64,000 bases of DNA from Rhizobium sullae (GTDB lineage Bacteria > Pseudomonadota > Alphaproteobacteria > Rhizobiales > Rhizobiaceae): positions 260,225 to 324,224 of the forward strand of contig NZ_FWER01000002.1 of the NCBI RefSeq assembly GCF_900169785.1, given 5' to 3'. The position numbers and the translations under genes are program-made. Position 1 is the stretch's first letter, and the number at the start of each line of letters is the position of its first letter. Of the stretch, positions 62,770-64,000 are shown in pieces. The notes under the pieces were generated by a model. It was not told where the DNA came from, ran no database searches, and was given only the letters and a program-made list of their open reading frames with translations.

Positions 62770-63156
62770 ATGTCCGTACTTCATAAAGGCATGGCGGCGG
62801 CCCTGATGGCATTGACTTTGGCGAGCACTTCGCTCGTTACGGCAACACCTGCGCATGCCAATCATCAGTTTTGGGGCGGTGTCGCCGCCGGTGCCATCGG
62901 CGGCATCCTGCTCTCGCATGCCGTGCGGCCTTATCCGGCATACGGGTATTATCCCGAACCCTACTACTATAGGCCGTACTACAGACCCTATCCGGTCTAT
63001 CGCCCATACGACCGCCCCTTTTACCGGCCTTACTACCGCTCCTACTACCGGCCCTACCCGGTCCATTACCGCAGCTATCGATATTGCGATGTGGAACGCC
63101 GCTACGATCATCGAGCGGACGTGTGGGTCACCGTCCGGGTTTGCCCCGGCTATTGA
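62770..63156 (+). CDS. Tyr/Pro/Arg-rich small secreted protein
   Basis: Protein of 128 residues. A signal peptide (MAALMALTLASTSLVTATPAHA-like, cleaved near HA|N) is followed by a glycine zipper (GGVAAGAIGGILLS) and a low-complexity domain of repeated YRPY units (YYRPYYRPYPVYRPYDRPFY). The C-terminus has two cysteines (YRYCDVERR, VRVCPGY). Similar glycine-zipper, tyrosine-rich envelope proteins are common in rhizobia and usually stress-induced, consistent with the upstream promoter. Function unknown. ATG 62770 follows AAAGGAGA. Confidence 0.82.
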   Translation: MSVLHKGMAAALMALTLASTSLVTATPAHANHQFWGGVAAGAIGGILLSHAVRPYPAYGYYPEPYYYRPYYRPYPVYRPYDRPFYRPYYRSYYRPYPVHYRSYRYCDVERRYDHRADVWVTVRVCPGY

Positions 63157-63492
63157 GGAGCCCGTCTGCGCCACGGCGCCGTCTGCTCGGGCGGCGCCTG
63201 CAACGCCTTTCTCGCGTTCGTCCCTTGACTTTCAACCCGAACTAGACCAAATGCAGGCCAGCTTTCACCTTCCGGCCGCCGCGTGAGCTGCCCCTGCGAA
63301 AAAAGACAAACGCAAGAAGAAGGACAAAAGCGCATTTCATAGGATGCCGCGATCCCAAGTGCGGCCAGAAGCGCTGGAAAGTTTTTCCAACACACAAGTT
63401 CCCACTTCACGCGGGGTTCTTGACGCCAAGAATGATACTGGACCGCATGGTGCGATCCGGCACGTCGTTTCGGCGCCCCGAAAGGTTATGCC
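63157..63492. other. Gene-free interval before the DEAD-box helicase
   Basis: About 336 bases without a convincing open frame, terminator or repeat. It presumably holds the helicase promoter and a leader that I cannot define. Confidence 0.5.
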
Positions 63493-64000
63493 TTGACTAA
63501 TTTTGAATCGCTTGGTGTCTCCAAGCCGATCGTCGCCACGCTTTTTCAGCTCGGCATTGAAACGCCAACGCCTATTCAGGCGCAGGCAATCCCGCTTCTC
63601 CTCGAAGGCCGCGATCTGATCGGCCTCGCCCAGACCGGCACGGGCAAGACCGCCGCCTTCGGCCTGCCGCTCATCGAAAAGCTGCTTGCTGACGACAAGC
63701 GGCCGGACAACCGCACGACGCGCACGCTCATCCTCGCTCCGACCCGCGAACTGGTGAACCAGATCGCCGTCAACCTGAAGAACTTCCTGCGCAAGTCGCA
63801 CCTGCGCATCAACGTCGTTGTCGGCGGCGTATCGATCAACAAGCAGCAGCTGCAGCTTGAAAAGGGCACCGACATTCTCGTCGCGACACCCGGCCGCCTC
63901 CTCGATCTCATCAACCGCCGCGCCATCGGCCTCACGGCCGTGCGTTACCTCGTGCTCGACGAAGCAGACCAAATGCTCGATCTCGGCTTCGTGCACGACC
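63493..64000 (+). CDS. DEAD-box RNA helicase, 3' end outside the window
   Basis: ATP-dependent RNA helicase, first 169 residues. The Q motif region FESLGVSKPIVATLFQLGIE, Walker A AQTGTGKT, motif Ia PTREL, Ib TPGRLLD and motif II DEAD in VLDEADQMLD are all present in RhlE-like spacing. Translation starts at TTG 63493; the ATG at 63488 is followed by an immediate stop in its own frame. Likely role: RNA unwinding in ribosome assembly or decay, often cold-induced. Confidence 0.9.
   Translation, partial: MTNFESLGVSKPIVATLFQLGIETPTPIQAQAIPLLLEGRDLIGLAQTGTGKTAAFGLPLIEKLLADDKRPDNRTTRTLILAPTRELVNQIAVNLKNFLRKSHLRINVVVGGVSINKQQLQLEKGTDILVATPGRLLDLINRRAIGLTAVRYLVLDEADQMLDLGFVHD

Noticed and set aside
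1..64000. CRISPR arrays, tRNA or rRNA genes, prophage or insertion sequences
   Set aside because: No regularly spaced direct repeats, no tRNA-like cloverleaf, and no transposase, integrase or phage structural gene was recognised on reading both strands.

Overview
This 64-kb window is the chromosome of an alphaproteobacterium of the Rhizobiaceae, most likely Rhizobium sensu lato. The evidence is GC-rich codon use, a 421-residue BacA, a bdhA-xdhA-xdhB order like the one known from Sinorhizobium, Rhizobium-type palindromic intergenic repeats, an EcfG/RpoE2-like promoter and rhizobial small secreted proteins. No tRNA or rRNA gene, CRISPR array, prophage, insertion sequence or symbiosis (nod/nif/fix) gene was seen.

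Layout. 1-13.1 kb: end of an omega-aminotransferase gene, a secreted alpha/beta hydrolase, an orphan branched-chain amino-acid binding protein, adenine deaminase, an alpha-glucosidase and a complete oppABCDF peptide importer. 13.2-17.6 kb: small secreted proteins, 2-keto-3-deoxygluconate kinase, a GT4 glycosyltransferase and a small conserved protein. 17.7-27.3 kb: Der GTPase with a YfgM-like partner, NnrU, a polysaccharide deacetylase, BacA, an MFS transporter divergent from a PadR regulator, methionine aminopeptidase and a luciferase-like monooxygenase. 27.4-34.2 kb: a decayed VapBC-type locus, an ECF42 sigma factor/DGPF module with an SRPBCC gene, a TetR/DUF1348 pair, an acyltransferase and glycerol kinase. 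34.4-54.3 kb: bdhA and a nearly complete set of purine-degradation genes. 54.4-64 kb: AzlCD with an AraC regulator, DUF1045, split MnmC functions, a large hybrid histidine kinase, a Tyr/Pro-rich secreted protein and the start of a DEAD-box helicase.

Purine catabolism is the main theme. AdeC makes hypoxanthine from adenine and GuaD makes xanthine from guanine. XdhABC oxidises both to urate, PuuD oxidises urate, and UraH, UraD, PuuE, Alc and AllA carry 5-hydroxyisourate through allantoin to glyoxylate and urea. The genes form a plus-strand half (xdhABC, puuD-guaD) and a compact minus-strand half (puuE-uraD-alc-[mntA-hepT]-allA-uraH-metallophosphoesterase). A HEPN/MNT toxin-antitoxin pair sits inside the second half, and palindromic repeats sit in both gaps of xdhABC.

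The second theme is decayed toxin-antitoxin modules. Five loci are visible: a HigA-family antidote remnant, a VapBC-type pair with a frameshift in each gene, a HigBA with a gutted toxin, a HicAB with a frameshifted toxin, and an intact HepT-MntA. Every recognisable toxin except HepT is broken. The most testable regulatory observation is that the DGPF-ECF42 operon and the nearby SRPBCC gene share an identical candidate promoter, TGTCGG-N17-CGTC. All calls come from reading the sequence; no database search was run.
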